Notes: a model not told the origin generated them from the letters alone. Shown: positions 36,687 through 45,249, numbered from the stretch's first letter. The stretch: 64,000 nucleotides of DNA from Bradyrhizobium sp. CB82 (GCF_029714405.1 NZ_CP121650.1:1741001-1805000), one strand, 5' to 3'. Made by a program: numbers and translations.

Positions 36687-36773
36687 AGGGTGGGTTAGCG
36701 AAGCGTAACCCACCACTTTACTTTCCATGCGGATAGATCTTGGTGGGTTACGCCTTCGGCTAACCCACCCTAC
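36687..36773. repeat. GTGGGTTA-type palindromic repeat, copy 1
   Basis: Two facing hairpins, GGGTGGGTTAGCGAAGCGTAACCCACC and GGTGGGTTACGCCTTCGGCTAACCCACCC by pieces, lie just after ubiA. Other copies are at 43114-43349 (interrupted) and 53768-53856. Core stem is GTGGGTTA/TAACCCAC. Confidence 0.85.
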
Positions 36774-36780
36774 GGCACTG

Positions 36781-37299
36781 TCAATTCCGCGCGATGATCT
36801 CGCGTTCGTCGCGATGCACCGGCAGCTCGCGCACTATGCCGGTACGCCGGCGCATCAAGAATTTCGGACGGCGGGCGCGGATCGCGTTGGCGCGGCGGCG
36901 GCGGGCTGCGGGCTTGCGCGCACCTTCGTCGAGCTGCGGAAGCGCGAAGATCTCGCTCCAGATCGCCCAGGCCTCGGCAAGCTCATTGGCTTCGGCGCCG
37001 ACCAGCAGCGGAACGGAGAGCGAAGGGTCGCGATGGACGAGGACGAGCGCCTGCGCCTCGTCATTGCCGCGCAGCGCGATGCCGGTGAAATCGCTGACGC
37101 GGACGTTGATCGCCATCTGCATGCCGCGGACGGCACGGCGCAGCACGACACGCTCGCGATGAAGCTCGATCTGCCTGGTGCATCCGTCGGCGCGCGGATC
37201 ATGCGCGTCGAAGCGGACCGGAAGGGAAAGGGGGTCGAGCCGCAGCGAGTGGCTCGACCCCGCGGGTGCGACCCCGCATGTTGATGTTTGACGCCTCAC
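36781..37299 (-). CDS. DUF6101-type conserved hypothetical protein
   Basis: This 172-residue minus-strand frame (MRRQTSTCGVAPAGSSHSLR) fits a Bradyrhizobium-conserved family that I believe is DUF6101. The core RFDAHDPRADG...IELHRERVVLRRAVRGMQMAINVRVSDFTGIALR looks PilZ-like or beta-barrel, and LVHRDPSLSVPLLVGAEANELAEAWAIWSEIFALPQLD is regular. The tail is Arg-rich. An overlapping plus-strand frame of similar length exists but lacks any family-like pattern. Function unknown. Confidence 0.75.
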   Translation of the reverse strand: MRRQTSTCGVAPAGSSHSLRLDPLSLPVRFDAHDPRADGCTRQIELHRERVVLRRAVRGMQMAINVRVSDFTGIALRGNDEAQALVLVHRDPSLSVPLLVGAEANELAEAWAIWSEIFALPQLDEGARKPAARRRRANAIRARRPKFLMRRRTGIVRELPVHRDEREIIARN

Positions 37300-37409
37300 G
37301 GCTTTTAGTTCTCCCCGCCGGGATTATGTTCCCGGTCGATGCGAGGACCTTAGCGCGGCCCTTTCCGAAACCGCTTAAAAAGGCTGGTTAAGGAGGCGTC
37401 ACCGTCGCT

Positions 37410-37457
37410 CATGATTGACAAGACCTTGGCGCACATGATTGACGGGACGTTGCGCGA
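37410..37457. repeat. Two 24-bp direct repeats upstream of pmbA
   Basis: CATGATTGACAAGACCTTGGCG and CATGATTGACGGGACGTTGCGC follow one another with a 24-bp period, about 120 bp before the pmbA start. The spacing is slightly over two DNA helical turns, compatible with tandem protein binding, but no regulator is suggested by the sequence. Confidence 0.5.
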
Positions 37458-37577
37458 AAGGCGAGAATCTGAGTCTTTCATGGCCCGAAAATGCTTGAAG
37501 TCCGCTCCAATTGGGCACATCTGGTGGGTTTGGCCGCTACAGGCTTCGAAACCGCCAATCCCGACAGGATTTCGTTC

Positions 37578-38981
37578 GTGAACGCTTCACCAAGCTCGAC
37601 GCCTTCGCCCCAGGATTCGTCCAAAGCCAACCGCGACCTGTTCGATCAGTCCGCGCTGTCAGATCTCGCGCAGCGGCTGGTTGAGGCAGCCAGGCGTGCC
37701 GGCGCGGACGCGGCCGATGCCGTTGCCGTTCGCGGCATCTCGCAAGGCGTCGAGGTCCGTGACGGCCGCGTCGAGGAATCCGAGCGCTCCGAGGGCGACG
37801 ATGTCGGCCTGCGCGTGCTGGTCGGCCAGCGCCAGGCGGTGGTCTCGACCAACGACGTCAGCGGCGACGCCGTGACCAAGCTCGCGGAACGCGCGGTTGC
37901 GATGGCGAAGGTCGCTCCGCTCGACAAATATGTCGGCCTCGCCGATCCCGCGCTGCTCGCGCGCGACTTCCCCGATCTCGATCTGCTCGATCCCGACGTG
38001 CCTGCGACCGCCGAGCTCGAGCGCCGCGCGCTGGAAGCCGAAGCCGCAGCGCTCGCCGTGAAAGGCGTGACGAAATCCGGCGGCGCGTCGGCCTCCGCCG
38101 GCATCGGCGGCATGGTGCTGGTGACGAGCACCGGTTTCCACGGCTCTTACCTGCGCTCCAGCCAGGGCATCTCGGCGACCGCGATTACCGGCGAAGGCAC
38201 GAGCATGGAGCGCGACTACGATTTCACCTCGGCACCGCATGCCGCCGATCTGTTGTCGCCGGAAACCGTCGGCCGCTCCGCCGGCGAGCGCACCGTGGCG
38301 CGCTTCAATCCGCGCAAGGTCGAGACCTGCAAGGTGCCCGTCGTGTTCGATCCGCGCGTCGCGGGCTCGCTGGTCGGCCATCTCGTCGGCGCCATCAACG
38401 GCGCCTCGATCGCGCGCAAGACCAGTTTTTTGAAGGACAAGCTCGGCCAGCAGCTCTTTGCCAGGAACATCCGCATCATCGACGATCCCCTGCGCAAGCG
38501 CGGCTTGCGCTCTCAGACCTTCGACGCCGAAGGCGTCGCGGTGAAGAGCCACGCGCTGGTCGACGAGGGCGTGCTGACGACGTGGCTGCTCGACTGCGCG
38601 ACCGCGCGCGAGCTCGGGCTCCAGACCACCGGCCACGCCCATCGCGGCGTCTCCTCCTCGCCTTCGCCGGGCCCGTATAATCTGCATCTCGAAGCTGGAA
38701 CGCCGACTCCGGCTGAGCTGATCTCCGATATAGCCCAGGGCTTCTACGTCACCGACCTGATCGGCTCAGGCGTCAACGGCGTCACCGGCGATTACAGCCG
38801 CGGCGCCTCCGGCTTCTGGATCGAGAACGGCAAGACCACCTATCCCGTCAGCGAGGTCACGATCGCGGGCCATCTGTTCGAGATCTTCAAGTCGATGCAG
38901 CCGGCCAACGATCTCAAGTTCCGCTACGGCATCAATGCGCCCACGGTGCGCATCGAGGGTTTGACGCTTGGCGGACGCTGA
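37578..38981 (+). CDS. pmbA: Metallopeptidase-associated protein PmbA/TldE
   Basis: The 467-residue protein is the TldE/PmbA partner of the TldD-TldE heterodimeric protease, which acts on linear peptides such as microcin B17 precursor and CcdA. Family segments are GRVEESERSEGDDVGLRVLVG near residue 67, STNDVSGDAV, GTSMERDYDFTSAPHAADLLSPE, VVFDPRVAGSLVGHLVGAINGASI, and the end NGVTGDYSRGASGFWIENG. It lacks the zinc HExxxH motif, which belongs to TldD, not present here. The GTG at 37578 follows AGGATTTC; the upstream open frame is less likely coding. Confidence 0.91.
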   Translation: MNASPSSTPSPQDSSKANRDLFDQSALSDLAQRLVEAARRAGADAADAVAVRGISQGVEVRDGRVEESERSEGDDVGLRVLVGQRQAVVSTNDVSGDAVTKLAERAVAMAKVAPLDKYVGLADPALLARDFPDLDLLDPDVPATAELERRALEAEAAALAVKGVTKSGGASASAGIGGMVLVTSTGFHGSYLRSSQGISATAITGEGTSMERDYDFTSAPHAADLLSPETVGRSAGERTVARFNPRKVETCKVPVVFDPRVAGSLVGHLVGAINGASIARKTSFLKDKLGQQLFARNIRIIDDPLRKRGLRSQTFDAEGVAVKSHALVDEGVLTTWLLDCATARELGLQTTGHAHRGVSSSPSPGPYNLHLEAGTPTPAELISDIAQGFYVTDLIGSGVNGVTGDYSRGASGFWIENGKTTYPVSEVTIAGHLFEIFKSMQPANDLKFRYGINAPTVRIEGLTLGGR

Positions 38982-39786
38982 CGCGATATCGATCGACGAG
39001 ACCATCCTGACACGCGATGCGGCGCTGCTGAAGGATACGGTGCGGGAAGCCGGCAGCCTCGCTCATGCGATGTTCCGCACCGAGCTGAAGAAGTGGATCA
39101 AGGGCGCCTCCTCACCGGTCTCGGAAGCCGACATCGCCGTCAACGATCTCCTCGAAGCGCGCCTGCGCGGTGCGACACCGGACTATGGCTGGCTCTCGGA
39201 GGAGAGCGCCGACGACGAGGCGCGGCTTGAGCGGCGGCGGGTCTGGGTCGTCGATCCCATCGACGGCACGCGCAACTATCTCAATGGCCATGACGACTGG
39301 TGCGTCAGCGTGGCGCTGGTCGAGAATGCATCGCCCGTTCTCGGCGCGGTCTTCGCACCGACGACCGGCGAGTTCTTCTTTGCCGTGCGTGGACAAGGCA
39401 CGACCTTGAACGAGGTGCCCGTGCGGGCGACCGAAGGGTCAAAGCTCGATTTCTCCCGCGTTGCCGGGCCGAAGCCGCTGGTCGAGCGCCTCAAGCCGTC
39501 ACTGGGCGAGATCACGCTGCATCCGCGAATCGGTTCGCTGGCGCTCCGCCTCTGCCGGGTCGCCCACGGCGCGCTCGATGCGGCTTTTGCGGGGGGCAAC
39601 AGCCATGACTGGGACCTTGCGGCGGCCGATTTGATCGTGCAGGAAGCGGATGGTAGGATGAGCGACCTCTCCGGAGATCCCCTCCTCTATAATCGCCGGG
39701 AAGTGGCGCACGGGGTGCTGGTGGCCGCGGGCCGCGATCGTCATGCGAACATTGTCGCGCATTTTCGAAAGCGCCCCTTGCCCTGA
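38968..39786 (+). CDS. Inositol monophosphatase/CysQ-family phosphatase
   Basis: The 272-residue protein has the Mg/Li-dependent phosphatase motifs of the IMPase/CysQ family: WLSEES near residue 70, WVVDPIDGTRNYLNG near 93 and SHDWDLAAADLIVQEADG near 211. Likely reactions are 3'-phosphoadenosine-5'-phosphate hydrolysis (CysQ) or inositol monophosphate hydrolysis. It starts TTG inside the last 14 nt of pmbA, so the genes are coupled. The following DUF4170, acyltransferase, waaA and lpxK genes share strand and spacing, suggesting one operon. Confidence 0.86.
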   Translation: MADADAISIDETILTRDAALLKDTVREAGSLAHAMFRTELKKWIKGASSPVSEADIAVNDLLEARLRGATPDYGWLSEESADDEARLERRRVWVVDPIDGTRNYLNGHDDWCVSVALVENASPVLGAVFAPTTGEFFFAVRGQGTTLNEVPVRATEGSKLDFSRVAGPKPLVERLKPSLGEITLHPRIGSLALRLCRVAHGALDAAFAGGNSHDWDLAAADLIVQEADGRMSDLSGDPLLYNRREVAHGVLVAAGRDRHANIVAHFRKRPLP

Positions 39787-39845
39787 GCGTGTCCGTTGTG
39801 CTTATCGATCACTGCTTGCCGGGCACCCCGTTAGGAAGAGAACTC

Positions 39846-40094
39846 ATGCCAGATAATGCCCCGCAGCAACTGCTCCATCTCGTCATCGGTGGCGAGCTCG
39901 TCGACCTCGACCACAACACGTTCAAGAACCTGGACGACGTCGACATCGTCGGCCTGTATCCGAACTATGCGACCGCCTACGCGGCCTGGAAGTCCAAGGC
40001 GCAGATGACCGTCGACAACGCCCAGATGCGCTATTTCATCGTCCATCTCCACCGGCTGCTCGACCCGGGTCAAGAACCGAAGCCGGCGCGTTGA
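39846..40094 (+). CDS. DUF4170 domain protein
   Basis: The 82-residue protein (MPDNAPQQLLHLVIGGELVD) is a recognised DUF4170 member: LHLVIGGELVDLD, FKNLDDVDIVGLYPNYATAYAAWKSKAQ and YFIVHLHRLLDP. The fold is small and probably soluble. It is routinely found in the KDO/lipid A operon of rhizobia, and the last 4 nt overlap the next gene. Role unknown, possibly an accessory of LPS assembly. Confidence 0.88.
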   Translation: MPDNAPQQLLHLVIGGELVDLDHNTFKNLDDVDIVGLYPNYATAYAAWKSKAQMTVDNAQMRYFIVHLHRLLDPGQEPKPAR

Positions 40095-40804
40095 AAAGAC
40101 TGCTTCGCAATACGCTGCGAAGCAGCTTCGTTCAGCGTGCCGTCGGGTTTCTGGCGGCCGAATATCTGCGTCTGGTCTGGCGGACCAACAAGTTCACCTT
40201 CGATCCGCCGGACGTCTACGGCCAGGTCGAGCCGCGGATCCCGGCGATCTTCGCTTTCTGGCACGGCCAGCATTTCCTCACCCCGTTCATCAAGAACAAG
40301 GAGTCCTACCGCGCCAAGGTGCTGATTTCCCGGCATCGCGACGGCGAGTTCAACGCCATCGCGGTGGAGCGGCTCGGCATCGGCACGATTCGCGGCTCCG
40401 GCGACCACGGCGGCGCCTTCCATCGCAAGGGCGGTGTGGGGGCATTCAGGGAAATGGTGCAGGCGCTCCAGGACAACTATAATGTGGCACTGACCGCCGA
40501 TGTCCCGAAGCGCGCGCGCGTGGCCGGGCTCGGCATCATCATGCTGGCACGGGAATCGGGGCGGCCGATCATGCCTTTCGCGATGGCGACCAGCCGCTTC
40601 ATCCGGCTCCGGAACTGGGATCGCACGACCATCAATTTGCCATTTGGGCGAGGCGCATTGGTGGGCATCAAGGAAATCATCGTCCCTCCGGACGCCGACG
40701 CCGCCACCATGGAGGCGCTGCGGCACGAGCTGGAAGAGACGTTGAACGAAGCGACCCGCCGCGCCTATGCCCAACTCGGCCGCCCGGAACCGGACCATGG
40801 CTAA
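40091..40804 (+). CDS. Lysophospholipid acyltransferase-like protein (DUF374)
   Basis: The 237-residue protein belongs to the DUF374 branch of the acyltransferase superfamily. Pattern: IPAIFAFWHGQHFLTPF (H-x-x-x-x-like motif I around residue 56), LISRHRDGEFNAIAVERLGIGTIRGSG, and TADVPKRARVAGLGIIMLARESGRPIMP. It probably acylates a lipid in the inner membrane, perhaps lipid A or a lysophospholipid. The start is TTG overlapping the DUF4170 stop; MKRLLRNTLRSS is a typical amphipathic N-terminus. It overlaps waaA by 8 nt. Confidence 0.85.
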   Translation: MKRLLRNTLRSSFVQRAVGFLAAEYLRLVWRTNKFTFDPPDVYGQVEPRIPAIFAFWHGQHFLTPFIKNKESYRAKVLISRHRDGEFNAIAVERLGIGTIRGSGDHGGAFHRKGGVGAFREMVQALQDNYNVALTADVPKRARVAGLGIIMLARESGRPIMPFAMATSRFIRLRNWDRTTINLPFGRGALVGIKEIIVPPDADAATMEALRHELEETLNEATRRAYAQLGRPEPDHG

Positions 40805-42101
40805 CTCGCTGCCGATGACGCTGCGGATGTACCAGCGGCTGTCGTCCGGTCTGGTGCCGCTCGCGCCTGCGCTGATCAAGCGCCGGCTCAAGCAGGGCAA
40901 GGAAGACCCGGCCCGCGTCGGCGAGCGGCGCGGCCTCAGTGACGACGTGCGGCCGCACGGCCCGCTGGTCTGGATCCACGGCGCAAGCGTTGGCGAGGTG
41001 CTGGCCGCAGCCGCGCTCGTCGAGCGGCTGCGCGACCTCAATTTGCGCATCCTGCTGACATCGGGCACGGTGACCTCGGCCGCGGTGGTGGCAAAGCGCT
41101 TTCCGCCCGACGTCATCCATCAATACGTGCCGTACGACTCGCCGCGCTACGTCGCGCGCTTCCTCGATCACTGGCAGCCGTCGCTCGCTTTGTTCATCGA
41201 ATCCGACCTGTGGCCGAACCTGATCCTGGCGGGCGCCGCGCGGCGCGTGCCGATGGTCCTGATCAACGGGCGGATGTCGCCGCGCTCCTTCCCGCGCTGG
41301 CGGCGGGTGCAGGGCACGATCTCGGCTCTGCTCTCCAGGTTCGACATCTGCCTTGCGCAGTCGAGGACCGACGCCGAGCGCTTCAGCGCGCTGGGCAGCG
41401 GGAACGTCGTCATCACGGGCAATCTCAAACTCGACGTGCCTGCGCCGCCCGCTGACCCCGCCAAGCTCGAGCGGCTGATGACGATGACGCGGGGCCGTCC
41501 GATCGTCGTCGCGGCCTCGACCCATCCAGGTGAGGACGAGATGCTGATCGCCGCGCATCGCAGCCTCGCCGGCTTCTTTCCGCAGTTGCTCACCGTGATC
41601 GTGCCGCGCCATCCCGACCGCGGCTCCTCGATCGCGGGACTGGTCGCGACCTCGGGCCTCAAAGCCAGCCTGCGCTCGCGCGAGGAGCTGCCGACGGCCG
41701 CGACCGACATCTATGTCGCCGACACCATGGGCGAGCTCGGCCTGTTCTACCGCCTGTCGCCGATCGTCTTCGTGGGCAAATCGCTGATCGGGCACGGCGG
41801 CCAGAACCCGATCGAGGCGATCAAGCTCGGTGCCGCGATCGTTCATGGGCCGAACGTCTCCAATTTCAGCGAACTTTATGAGGCACTCGACAGGAGCGGC
41901 GGTGCGCGTTCAGCCGCGACGCAGGAAGCCCTGGTGAAGCAACTCGGGCAATTGCTGGCCGATCCTGCCGCGTGCGAGGCCATGCAGCGTGCCGGCCGCG
42001 GCGTGGTCGAGCAGCTCGGTGGCGCGCTGGAGCGTACGCTGTTCGCGCTCGAGCCCTATCTGCTTCAGCTCCGGCTGGAGATGGGAGCCGCCAATGCGTG
42101 A
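40797..42101 (+). CDS. waaA: 3-deoxy-D-manno-octulosonic acid (Kdo) transferase WaaA
   Basis: The 434-residue GT30 enzyme adds Kdo to the lipid A precursor. Visible are an N-terminal membrane-proximal helix (MANSLPMTLRMYQRLSSGLV), WIHGASVGEVLAAAAL near residue 60 with the catalytic Glu, TSGTVTSAAV, FIESDLWPNLI, NGRMSPRSF and the C-terminal nucleotide site KSLIGHGGQNPIEAIKLGAAIVHGP. The ATG lies inside the preceding gene. Stop overlaps lpxK by 8 nt. Whether it transfers one or two Kdo residues cannot be read here. Confidence 0.95.
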   Translation: MANSLPMTLRMYQRLSSGLVPLAPALIKRRLKQGKEDPARVGERRGLSDDVRPHGPLVWIHGASVGEVLAAAALVERLRDLNLRILLTSGTVTSAAVVAKRFPPDVIHQYVPYDSPRYVARFLDHWQPSLALFIESDLWPNLILAGAARRVPMVLINGRMSPRSFPRWRRVQGTISALLSRFDICLAQSRTDAERFSALGSGNVVITGNLKLDVPAPPADPAKLERLMTMTRGRPIVVAASTHPGEDEMLIAAHRSLAGFFPQLLTVIVPRHPDRGSSIAGLVATSGLKASLRSREELPTAATDIYVADTMGELGLFYRLSPIVFVGKSLIGHGGQNPIEAIKLGAAIVHGPNVSNFSELYEALDRSGGARSAATQEALVKQLGQLLADPAACEAMQRAGRGVVEQLGGALERTLFALEPYLLQLRLEMGAANA

Positions 42102-43110
42102 GCCGGCCTTCTGGTACCGGCCACGTTCGCTCAAGTCGCATCTTTTACGGCCGCTCGGCGCGCTCTACGGCGCGATCGCGGAGCGCCGGATGATGCGCAA
42201 GGGCTTTGATGCCGGCATTCCCGTGCTCTGCGTCGGCAACTACCATGTCGGCGGCGCCGGCAAGACGCCGACGGTGCTGGCGCTGACCAAACTCTTGCGC
42301 GCACTCGGCGAAACTCCGGTCGTGCTCAGCCGCGGCTATGGCGGGCGCTTGCAGGGCCCGGTGAGGGTCGACCGCGAGCGGCACAGTGCGTCCGATGTCG
42401 GCGACGAACCGCTGATGATGGTGCACGAGGTGCCGGTCGTCGTGGCGCGCGATCGCCTCGGCGGCGTCGCGCTTGCGAGGTCGCAGGGCGCGACCGTGAT
42501 CCTGATGGATGACGGCTTCCAGAATCCGCGCATCCTGAAGGACGGCTCGCTCATCGTGATCGACAGCGCGCGCGGGATCGGTAACGGCAAGGTGTTTCCC
42601 GCAGGTCCGCTGCGCGCGCCGCTGAAAATGCAGATGTCGCGCACCGACGCGCTTGTTCTGATCGGCGACGGACACGCCGCTGACGGCATCGCCGCCGCGA
42701 TCGCCGGCCGCGGAAAGCCGGTGCTGCGCGCGCGCCTGAAGCCGGAAGCTGCGTCGGTGGCAGGTCTGTTCGGCAAGTCGGTGCTTGCCTTTGCCGGCAT
42801 CGGCGATCCCGAGCGCTTCTTCCGTACGCTCCGCGCCAGCGGCATCCACGTCGCGCGCACGCGTCCTTTCGCCGATCATCACATGTTCTCGAAGGCCGAG
42901 ATCGATGCGATGGTGGAGGAGGCAGGACGCGAGCAGCTCACGCTCGTCACCACCGAGAAGGACCTTGCGCGCCTGCGCGGCATGGCGGGTCTTGCCGCCG
43001 CCATCGTGCCGTTTGCGGTCACGCTCGAATTCGACGACGGAGCAGCCCTGCGCCGTTTCGTCAGCGACCGCCTGTTCAAGGCGCGCGAGGACCGGTTCGC
43101 GACGCGATAG
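42094..43110 (+). CDS. lpxK: Tetraacyldisaccharide 4'-kinase LpxK
   Basis: The 338-residue kinase phosphorylates the 4' position of the lipid A disaccharide at the inner membrane. The P-loop is GNYHVGGAGKTPTV at about residues 50-63, followed by LSRGYGGR, GDEPLMM, ILMDDGFQNP and PAGPLRAP, all conserved in LpxK. It overlaps waaA by 8 nt and ends the operon. Bradyrhizobium lipid A often lacks 4'-phosphate, so a retained lpxK implies either a transient phosphate or later removal. Confidence 0.95.
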   Translation: MREPAFWYRPRSLKSHLLRPLGALYGAIAERRMMRKGFDAGIPVLCVGNYHVGGAGKTPTVLALTKLLRALGETPVVLSRGYGGRLQGPVRVDRERHSASDVGDEPLMMVHEVPVVVARDRLGGVALARSQGATVILMDDGFQNPRILKDGSLIVIDSARGIGNGKVFPAGPLRAPLKMQMSRTDALVLIGDGHAADGIAAAIAGRGKPVLRARLKPEAASVAGLFGKSVLAFAGIGDPERFFRTLRASGIHVARTRPFADHHMFSKAEIDAMVEEAGREQLTLVTTEKDLARLRGMAGLAAAIVPFAVTLEFDDGAALRRFVSDRLFKAREDRFATR

Positions 43111-43113
43111 CGT

Positions 43114-43349
43114 GTAGGGTGGGTTAGCCTTACTGTGTCACTAACCCTCATGGTGAGGAGCGCGAAGCGCGTCTCGAACCATGAGGCCCCGCCTGTGGCC
43201 CACATCCTTCGAGACGCTTGCTTCGCAAGCTCCTCAGGATGAGGAGTTAGAGCGTTTTATGACGCAGTAAGGTTAGCCGAAGGCGTAACCCACCGCTTTG
43301 GCCGCCGCGAGAGAAAGTGGTGGGTTACGCTTCGCTAACCCACCCTACA
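43114..43349. repeat. GTGGGTTA-type palindromic repeat, copy 2, interrupted
   Basis: The left part GTAGGGTGGGTTAG (43114-43127) and the right part TTAGCCGAAGGCGTAACCCACC ... GGTGGGTTACGCTTCGCTAACCCACCCTAC (from 43273) together equal the intact copy at 53768. Between them sits a 145-bp insertion with its own inverted ends, flanked by a TTAG duplication. Confidence 0.88.
43128..43272. mobile_element. 145-bp MITE-like element nested in a palindromic repeat
   Basis: Terminal inverted repeats CCTTACTGTGTCA and TGACGCAGTAAGG match at 12 of 13 positions. The element is directly flanked by TTAG on both sides (43124-43127 and 43273-43276). The interior is itself palindromic, with CTAACCCTCATGGTGAGGAGCG near the left and CTCCTCAGGATGAGGAGTTAG on the right, and carries no ORF. 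Size, TIR and target duplication fit a non-autonomous element mobilised in trans. Confidence 0.82.
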
Positions 43350-43421
43350 ATCTGGAAAGACCATTCAGCCGACATTCATCGAACGGCTCCTATCGATGCA
43401 AGCTCGAACAGGAGAACTCGC

Positions 43422-43727
43422 GTGAAACTCTCGTCCGTCGCCGTTGCCGCCAGTCTTGTTTGTCTGATCGTTGCGTCCGTATCGGCGCAGACGTCGTCGC
43501 CACAGGTCGCTGCGCCGAGCACGGCGCCGGTTCCGGCGACCAAGCGCGTCACGTGCCTCGCCACGACGCAGAGCCTGAAGGGCCAGGACAAGCGCGACCA
43601 GATGCAGCTTTGCATGGCGCAGGCGCGCCTCGACTGCCTCAAGCAGGCGATCGATCAGAAGGTCGTCGGCGCGCCCAGGAAGAATTTCGTGAAGAGCTGT
43701 GTGGGGATGGAAAGTGCGGAGCAGTAG
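43422..43727 (+). CDS. Small exported PsiF-like protein
   Basis: The 101-residue precursor begins with a signal peptide (MKLSSVAVAASLVCLIVASV, cleavage after VSA). The mature part has PsiF-like spacing: KRVTCLATTQSLKGQDKRDQMQLC, QARLDCLKQAI and PRKNFVKSCVG, with four cysteines. PsiF family members are phosphate-starvation induced and of unknown function. GTG start is supported by AGGAG seven bases upstream. The gene sits right after the nested repeat cluster. Confidence 0.7.
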   Translation: MKLSSVAVAASLVCLIVASVSAQTSSPQVAAPSTAPVPATKRVTCLATTQSLKGQDKRDQMQLCMAQARLDCLKQAIDQKVVGAPRKNFVKSCVGMESAEQ

Positions 43728-43743
43728 ACGCGGTCCGCGGCCA

Positions 43744-43971
43744 TCACTCCTGCGGCTTCAGCGCGCGCGGAAAATGCCGCTGCAGCACGGCGGTCGGTTG
43801 GGCGTAGGCCTCTTGCAGGTCGACGCTCCAGTATTTCAGCTCGTCGAGCGGGATCCGCGCGTCGGTCAGGGCGCAACGCACATAAGTCCCCGGCGAGATC
43901 ACGCGGAAATCGCCGTCCAGATATTGCACTTGCGCTTCGCCGTGGCCCGAGGGGCCGAACTTGTTCAGCAC
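43744..43971 (-). CDS. DUF2093 domain protein
   Basis: The 75-residue protein matches DUF2093 closely: GEAQVQYLDGDFRVISPGTYVRCALTDARIPLDELKYWSVDLQEAY. One conserved Cys is present. It is small, soluble and alphaproteobacterial-specific; often neighbours xseA and lpxK, as here (xseA is 1.7 kb away). Function unknown. Confidence 0.9.
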   Translation of the reverse strand: MLNKFGPSGHGEAQVQYLDGDFRVISPGTYVRCALTDARIPLDELKYWSVDLQEAYAQPTAVLQRHFPRALKPQE

Positions 43972-44138
43972 GGTCGATCGTCTCCGTGGAAGCCCGCGAT
44001 CCGGGCGTGAGTTGGTGGATTTCGATCTAGCATAGATAGGGTCGCTTGTCCGCCCGTTAAACCCACTGATTTGTGATGTTTTGCAGGCATTCCCGCGTGT
44101 TAGTTCTGCGGCGAAGGATCGTTGGTCCCGGTCCGCTC

Positions 44139-44981
44139 ATGACCCGGCAGTCTCCGATGCGCCTTCCGTTCACCCTCCTTTTCGCAATGCTCCTGATGTC
44201 GGCCGCGCGCGCCACGCCCGCGCTCGCGCCGCAGGCGATCGAGATTCCGCTCGCATCGGGAACACTGCACGCGCAGCTCTACAAGCCCGACGGCGATGGC
44301 CCGTTTCCGACCGTGATCGCGCTGCATGGCTGCGGCGGCCTTGGCGGCCATTCCGATCCCGTGCTGCCGCGCTATCGCGACTGGAGCGAGCAATTGCTCA
44401 AGGCCGGCAATGCGGTGCTGTGGCCCGACAGCTACGGCTCGCGTGAGCTCGGGCCGCAATGCCGCGTCAAGGAGGTGCGCGTCAAGGCGCGGCGCGAGCG
44501 CGTTGCCGACATCGCGGTCGCGCGCGGCTGGCTGATGAAGCAGCCCTGGGTCGCGCGCGACCGCGTCAGCCTGATGGGTTGGGCCAACGGCGCGAGCGCG
44601 CTGCTCTGGGCCGTGCGCCCACAGAACGCCGGCCGTGACGCTGCGCCGGATTTTCGCGCCGCGATCGCGTTCTATCCGGACTGTCGCATCTCGGCGGGGC
44701 TCGGGTGGAGCACGCGCGTGCCGACCCTGCTCCTGATCGGCGGCATGGACGACATCTCCTCGCCGCCGGCCTGCCGCCAGATGGTGGACGGTGCCTATGG
44801 CCGCAGCGCGCTGGCGCGCATCGTGGTCTATCCCGGCGCCTATCACGATTTCGACCGCGCCAACCTGCCGCTGCATGCGTCTGCGACCGAGGCGGAAACG
44901 CCCGATCGCGGCCATGTCGGCACCGACACCGAGGCCCGCGCGGATTCGCAGAAGCTGGTCGCGGAGTGGCTGGCGCGGTGA
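44139..44981 (+). CDS. Exported dienelactone hydrolase-like protein
   Basis: The 280-residue precursor has a signal peptide (MRLPFTLLFAMLLMSAARA from residue 7) and an alpha/beta-hydrolase fold of the dienelactone hydrolase type: VIALHGCGGLGG near residue 62, MKQPWVARDRVSLMGWANGASALLWAV with the nucleophile elbow G-W-A-N-G, and PTLLLIGGMDDISSP and GAYHDFDRAN for the Asp and His. The elbow reads WANG, so the usual Cys/Ser is replaced by Ala or the nucleophile is displaced; activity is uncertain. ATG 44157 is an alternative start. Confidence 0.78.
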   Translation: MTRQSPMRLPFTLLFAMLLMSAARATPALAPQAIEIPLASGTLHAQLYKPDGDGPFPTVIALHGCGGLGGHSDPVLPRYRDWSEQLLKAGNAVLWPDSYGSRELGPQCRVKEVRVKARRERVADIAVARGWLMKQPWVARDRVSLMGWANGASALLWAVRPQNAGRDAAPDFRAAIAFYPDCRISAGLGWSTRVPTLLLIGGMDDISSPPACRQMVDGAYGRSALARIVVYPGAYHDFDRANLPLHASATEAETPDRGHVGTDTEARADSQKLVAEWLAR

Positions 44982-45000
44982 GGGACGTACTGTAGGTCCC

Positions 45001-45061
45001 GTAGCCCGGACGGAGCGTAGCGAAATCCGGGAATCCCGGACTACGCTTCCGTCCGGGCTAC
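45001..45061. repeat. GTAGCCCGGACGGA-type palindromic repeat
   Basis: GTAGCCCGGACGGAGCGTAG and CTACGCTTCCGTCCGGGCTAC are inverted around ATCCGGGAATCCCGGA, itself a palindrome. It follows the hydrolase gene by 19 bp. This is another abundant intergenic repeat type, different in sequence from the GTGGGTTA and CTCTCCCCGC families. Confidence 0.78.
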
Positions 45062-45249
45062 TCGCGACAGTTCCTCAAGCGGGGCCGCCCGAGGAACAGC
45101 GTCGTTGCGGACAGCCCCGCATCGACCACCGCCCTGCATAGGTCGTCGTGGCCGACAGGTAGAGCTACGGATTGCGCAGACGCCGGTTTCAGCGCAAATC
45201 CCGCAGCCTGTCATAGTTCGACCACGATGTCGGCTAAACGCCATTCACC

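Noticed and set aside
36727..37284. Plus-strand frame opposite the DUF6101-type gene
   Set aside because: It begins in a palindromic repeat and its translation is unordered, whereas the minus strand gives a plausible conserved protein.
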